This document shows, piece after piece, positions 4,521 through 6,100 of a DNA stretch of 6,100 nucleotides. This DNA comes from Bacillota bacterium (lineage in GTDB: Bacteria > Bacillota > Sulfobacillia > Sulfobacillales > Sulfobacillaceae), in NCBI GenBank assembly GCA_023488565.1, contig JAMDDZ010000125.1:1-6100 (forward strand), read 5' to 3'. A program made the translations under genes and the position numbers. Every line of letters begins with the position of its first letter. Position 1 is the stretch's first letter. Below the pieces are notes generated by a model. That model did not search any database and was not told where the DNA came from. It saw only the letters and a program-made list of their open reading frames with translations.

Positions 4521-6100
4521 TCAGAAGAACATTCGAATGTCATCATCGTCGACTTCGACCGTGCGTGCATCCGCCAAACGCCGTAAGGCTGCTGCAACTG
4601 AAGCGTCTTTAAGCCACGGTTCGCAGGCTTCTCTAATTTTGAAGTCCGGCGGCAACATTTCTTGAAAAATAGACGAGGACATGGACTGAGGGCAGATGCG
4701 TTCGGCGTCGTACGCTGCTGGGTCCGCAGATATTTTCGACCATGCGATTTCCGAGTTGGTGACGAGAGTGTAATCGTTGACCTCCAAGACGTCAACCCCG
4801 GATGTCAACGCCACCGCTTGATTAACTTGGAGGCCTGCAAATGTCAGATAGCTAAATCGATTGTCTTGACGTGTATACGGAATCTCGGTACGACATGTTT
4901 TGGCTCGCAACCCCGTTAGAGCGCCTAATACCTGACTTCGGATCGGCTTCGATAGGGTCGCAAATATAATCTCGTCCGCATATACCATTCGCCCGATGTA
5001 ATCAACCAGAAAGGTCGTCATGTGAGATTTGCCAAAGCCAAATCGTAGTTGTTTTGTCGGCGCTGGGTTTTTGTTGGGAATTACGCGAATACCGTCTTGC
5101 CCCACTTTTTGTATTGTCCACGACCCGTGAGCAAAACGGATGACATCGTGAGGTTTTACGATGCGAAGATTAATGGCCGGTATTGATCCGAGTATCCGAT
5201 TTTCGTAGCGGATGGTGATCTCCGCCGCACTCAGTGGGAAGTTTCCGTATATGAGTCGGTAATCGATAAGGTTATATACCTCAGGGCCGGGACCCAGTTG
5301 GTTTTTGTACGGATGAGCGATGAGGTGCTCAGACTCCGTTAAACCCAATGCAATTTCGTCTATTAATTCGCGGTTAATATACGGGAGGTGATCCGCGACT
5401 TTCACCAAATCAGCGATGCGGGTATAATGCGCCCCCTTGCTTCCAACAACGGAAAGAATTTGTTGTACTACGGAGCCAAAAAGGTCATAAGGCGCAGTAT
5501 GAGGCAGATCACCCGATCGGCCTGCCTCAATTAGTGCCATGAATTTCAGTGCCTCAGGGATTAGCGGTGGTTCGGAAATACAGGCCACGACACTGCTTTT
5601 CTGCATGCGTCGGTTACCGCGTCCGATGCGCTGTAGAAGACTTTCTACAGAATTTGGGGCGCCCCACAGGACTACGGCATCAATATCCCCGATATCGATG
5701 CCCAGTTCTAAAGTACTTGTGGCAATACAGACGGCAAACGCAGAGGACGCAAAATCATGTTCCACGTGAGACCTTACTTCCGGAGACAATGATGAGTAGT
5801 GCGTATATACTGTGCAGGGCAGAGGCTCGCTCTGCAGGAGTCCGGCTAACGTCTCGCACTGCTGGCGTGAATCTGCGAACACTAATAATTTGGTCGGGTG
5901 TTCCATAAGTTTTTGGATCAATTTTACAAAGGATCGAGGGTCTCTTGTATCTAGAATTTTGGCATCGATTGTCCGCTGACCGGGTACGAGGATCAGATCC
6001 ACGGCAGTATCAGGACCGAACAAGAAGCGTTTGGTATTCTCCAGGTTCGCTAACGTGGCGGACAGCGCCACCACTTGAATAGGATTTAGGGATTGCTCCT
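4521..6100 (-). CDS. Lhr-like superfamily 2 helicase, C-terminal part, 5' end outside window
   Basis: The frame is open to the right edge: codons before the GTG at 6074 read SLNPIQ, so that GTG is internal. Visible motifs in order: motif III SAT (about 6062-6054), motif IV LLVFADSR, the Lhr-style THYSSLSPEVR segment, motif V IATSTLELGIDIGDID, and motif VI QRIGRGNR. About 360 residues follow, with a probable winged-helix region and an Lhr-type C-terminal domain, ending in an acidic VEVDDDDIRMFF. Motifs I, Ia and II are off the window. Adding a normal N-terminal domain gives very roughly 700 residues, shorter than full Lhr and near BrxHI, the Lhr-like helicase of some BREX systems; which one cannot be decided here. 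It acts as an ATP-driven nucleic-acid helicase. It converges with the island and lies beyond the scar, so it probably belongs to the chromosome or an adjacent element. Confidence 0.88.
   Translation of the reverse strand, partial: EQSLNPIQVVALSATLANLENTKRFLFGPDTAVDLILVPGQRTIDAKILDTRDPRSFVKLIQKLMEHPTKLLVFADSRQQCETLAGLLQSEPLPCTVYTHYSSLSPEVRSHVEHDFASSAFAVCIATSTLELGIDIGDIDAVVLWGAPNSVESLLQRIGRGNRRMQKSSVVACISEPPLIPEALKFMALIEAGRSGDLPHTAPYDLFGSVVQQILSVVGSKGAHYTRIADLVKVADHLPYINRELIDEIALGLTESEHLIAHPYKNQLGPGPEVYNLIDYRLIYGNFPLSAAEITIRYENRILGSIPAINLRIVKPHDVIRFAHGSWTIQKVGQDGIRVIPNKNPAPTKQLRFGFGKSHMTTFLVDYIGRMVYADEIIFATLSKPIRSQVLGALTGLRAKTCRTEIPYTRQDNRFSYLTFAGLQVNQAVALTSGVDVLEVNDYTLVTNSEIAWSKISADPAAYDAERICPQSMSSSIFQEMLPPDFKIREACEPWLKDASVAAALRRLADARTVEVDDDDIRMFF

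Noticed and set aside
6072..6074. GTG at 6074 as the true start of the minus-strand helicase
   Set aside because: It lies just before helicase motif III and the frame stays open to the window edge with fitting residues, so the gene continues outside.
1..6100. CRISPR array, insertion sequence or retron
   Set aside because: No regularly spaced repeats, no transposase with terminal inverted repeats and no reverse transcriptase are present in the window.

Overview
The window reads as the inner and distal part of an integrative genomic island carrying anti-phage genes, followed across an attachment scar by a gene on the opposite strand. The organism is a bacterium that uses selenocysteine, because a recognisable 3' half of a tRNA-Sec (selC) gene lies at about 4296-4358. 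Base composition is moderate, ribosome binding sites are strong GGAGG types, and several signals are Firmicutes-like or deltaproteobacteria-like. I cannot name the lineage.

Layout, left to right. 1-341: the C-terminal catalytic end of a tyrosine recombinase (integrase), cut by the left edge. 416-1904: two overlapping genes, a four-helix membrane protein and a DUF4868 protein, which together match the Kiwa defence pair KwaA and KwaB. 1947-3533: a DUF262 protein with a C-terminal HNH-type nuclease motif (GmrSD-like restriction protein), 42 bases behind kwaB and probably in the same transcript. 3534-3786: no gene, with GC-rich hairpins that may end the operon. 3787-4130: a small toxin-antitoxin module, with an intact-looking DUF2281/VapB-like antitoxin and a MazF/PemK-type toxin that is frameshifted and truncated. 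4131-4295: non-coding, holding a tandem 10-base direct repeat inside a 9-base inverted repeat. 4296-4358: the tRNA-Sec 3' fragment. 4359-4520: non-coding with an AT-rich palindrome. 4521-6100: on the minus strand, the C-terminal two thirds or so of an Lhr-like superfamily 2 helicase whose 5' end is outside the window.

Interpretation. A tRNA 3' fragment in the same orientation as, and distal to, an integrase is the expected scar (attR) of an element that entered a tRNA gene. The intact selC would then lie to the left of the window, next to the integrase. Kiwa, the GmrSD-like gene and the broken toxin-antitoxin pair would be cargo of a selC island, and the Lhr-like helicase would sit outside that island, in the chromosome or in a neighbouring element. 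The direct repeats 120 to 140 bases inside the scar are placed where integrase arm-binding sites would be. The three defence genes plausibly act in layers: KwaA at the membrane, KwaB as its DNA-acting partner, and the DUF262-HNH protein against modified phage DNA.
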